Positions 4,450-5,343 of a stretch of DNA of 5,343 nucleotides are shown piece after piece. Position numbers and translations under genes: made by a program. The notes under the pieces are model-generated. The model was not told where the DNA came from. It worked only from the letters and a program-made list of their open reading frames with translations, and searched no databases. The stretch's first letter is position 1, and every line of letters starts with the position of its first letter. This stretch comes from an uncultured Clostridium sp. (lineage in GTDB: Bacteria; Bacillota; Clostridia; Lachnospirales; Lachnospiraceae): assembly GCA_958349075.1 (NCBI GenBank), contig CATWBR010000327.1, positions 1-5,343 on the forward strand, given 5' to 3'.

Positions 4450-5310
4450 GCCGCAGGCGCCTCCCCATCCCTGAACAAGCCCAAGCTGAGAAATGATTTT
4501 CTTATGTTCCTCACCGGTCGTTGCCGTGTAAATTCTTGTCGTCTCAATGCTGGCATGTCCCAGTACCTCGGCAAGACGGAGAAGATCCTTTTTTAACCGG
4601 TAAAATGTAATGGCAAACAGATGGCGCAGATTATGCGGAAATACCTTTTTCGCGTCAATTCCCGCATCCCGGCAGAGTCTCTTCATCCTGCGCCAAATAA
4701 CACTGCGGTCAACGGCGCTCCCGTTCCTGGATATAAACACCGGGCCCGATGTAATGCCGGTTCTGATAAGATACATTTTCAAAAGCCGCACCAAGGCTTT
4801 CGGCAGAAAAATGACCCTGGATTTTCCCTTATTGTCGACAAAGGCATAGCCCGCAGCCACAGCCTTGACATCGATTGCCGAGAGCTCACTGACCCTGATA
4901 CCGGTGCTGCAAATCGTCTGCATAATCATGTTTAATTGAAAATCGCCTTTTCGCTCCGCGCTCTCAATCAGTCTTTCATACTCCTTTTTGCTTATAAAAG
5001 AATCATTTCTGCAAAAAAACGTTTTCTGTATCTTAAATTGCTGTACTTTACAGTCACTCCATCCCAGATATTCAAAGAAACGGTTCAGGGCCACCAGCAT
5101 GGAATTTGCGCTGCTCACCCTGTAATGCTCTTTCAGATATTGTTTGTAAGCTATGACCCGTTCTTTATTCACCTGTTTCCCCGGGGGAAGAAATCTATAA
5201 AAGTGCATGATGTCACGGATATACTTTTCAATTGTCAGTTTCGATTTTTCTTCGTCATACAGTTTACATTCATATCTTTTAATGTTTTCCGGTCTGATTA
5301 TCTTGTCCAT
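4441..5310 (-). CDS. Tyrosine site-specific recombinase (XerD/phage-integrase family), probable DNA invertase
   Basis: This 289-residue protein is close to XerC/XerD length (about 300). An N-terminal SAM-like core-binding domain (about 12-85) is followed by the catalytic domain (about 105-275). All catalytic residues appear present: R139 (in TGIRVSEL), K161 (in NKGKSR, by alignment to the XerD lysine), H226 and R229 (in HNLRH), H252 (in LGHASIETT) and the nucleophile Y261. The spacings H226-R229-H252-Y261 equal those of E. coli XerD. Such enzymes bind paired arms, cut each strand through the tyrosine and resolve a Holliday junction. The ATG at 5310 has GGAGGA (5317-5322) 6 nt upstream. The stop lies inside the right repeat, and no other mobile-element genes are in view, so local inversion is the likeliest job. 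Integration of a mobile element extending past 5343 cannot be excluded. Confidence 0.93.
   Translation of the reverse strand: MDKIIRPENIKRYECKLYDEEKSKLTIEKYIRDIMHFYRFLPPGKQVNKERVIAYKQYLKEHYRVSSANSMLVALNRFFEYLGWSDCKVQQFKIQKTFFCRNDSFISKKEYERLIESAERKGDFQLNMIMQTICSTGIRVSELSAIDVKAVAAGYAFVDNKGKSRVIFLPKALVRLLKMYLIRTGITSGPVFISRNGSAVDRSVIWRRMKRLCRDAGIDAKKVFPHNLRHLFAITFYRLKKDLLRLAEVLGHASIETTRIYTATTGEEHKKIISQLGLVQGWGGACGAT
4447..4461. other. Short GC hairpin just outside the right repeat
   Basis: GGCGCC-GCA-GGCGCC forms a 6-bp stem with a 3-nt loop within the last codons of the recombinase gene. It would be the first structure met by a rightward transcript leaving the invertible segment. No T-run follows, so terminator function is uncertain. 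Confidence 0.35.
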
Positions 5311-5336
5311 TCTCTGTCCTCCATTTTTATAATTAC

Positions 5337-5342
5337 ACTATA
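5337..5342 (-). promoter_or_regulatory. Possible -10 box of the recombinase promoter (truncated by the window edge)
   Basis: TATAGT on the minus strand would start transcription near 5330, about 20 nt before the ATG. The -35 region lies outside the window. A second match, TATAAA (5331-5326), is too close to the ribosome binding site to work. Confidence 0.3.
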
Positions 5343-5343
5343 T

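Noticed and set aside
4296..4496. 66-residue plus-strand frame crossing the right repeat
   Set aside because: It has no ribosome binding site, spans the recombination site and is antisense to the recombinase end; probably a chance frame.

Overview
The window looks like chromosome of a low-to-mid GC anaerobic Firmicute, probably Clostridia of the Lachnospiraceae type. I infer this from strong AGGAGG-type ribosome binding sites, sigma-A-like promoters, a 2x[4Fe-4S] ferredoxin module and overall gene style; no sequence search was possible.

Layout. (1) 1-311, minus: N-terminal part of a TetR/AcrR regulator, with a good promoter at 367-395. (2) 406-437: intrinsic terminator closing the next gene. 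(3) 515-1855, minus: a 12-helix APC-family amino acid/amine permease. (4) 1856-2236: a 381-bp divergent control region. It holds two near-identical promoters pointing outward (2019-2047 minus, 2132-2160 plus). Each carries a CTATACATGTATAG-type palindrome in its 17-bp spacer, and together they form a 28-bp inverted repeat (26/28 identical). (5) 2237-3481, plus: a 414-residue fusion of a metal-binding cupin, a PNPOx-like flavin-binding split barrel and a two-cluster ferredoxin. (6) 3514-3540: a strong hairpin between convergent genes. (7) 3550-4035, minus: a 161-residue protein of unknown function with a TTG start. (8) 4126-4449: a putative invertible DNA segment bounded by two 24-bp inverted repeats. 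(9) 4441-5310, minus: an intact tyrosine recombinase whose stop codon lies in the right-hand repeat.

Two stories stand out. First, 4126-5310 has the parts of a phase-variation switch. A XerD-like recombinase sits against two oppositely oriented sites whose centres are exactly 300 bp apart. Each site has 9-bp arms around an asymmetric 6-bp core, and the segment between them holds a good promoter (TTGAAA, 17 bp, TACAAT). In the orientation shown this promoter points at the 3' end of the recombinase gene as antisense. After inversion it would drive the 161-residue gene. The window therefore probably shows the OFF state for that gene.

Second, the permease and the cupin-flavin-ferredoxin protein appear to be a co-regulated pair under one unknown regulator. 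A plausible reading is import of a small amino compound and its redox processing or sensing. The substrate cannot be read from the sequence.
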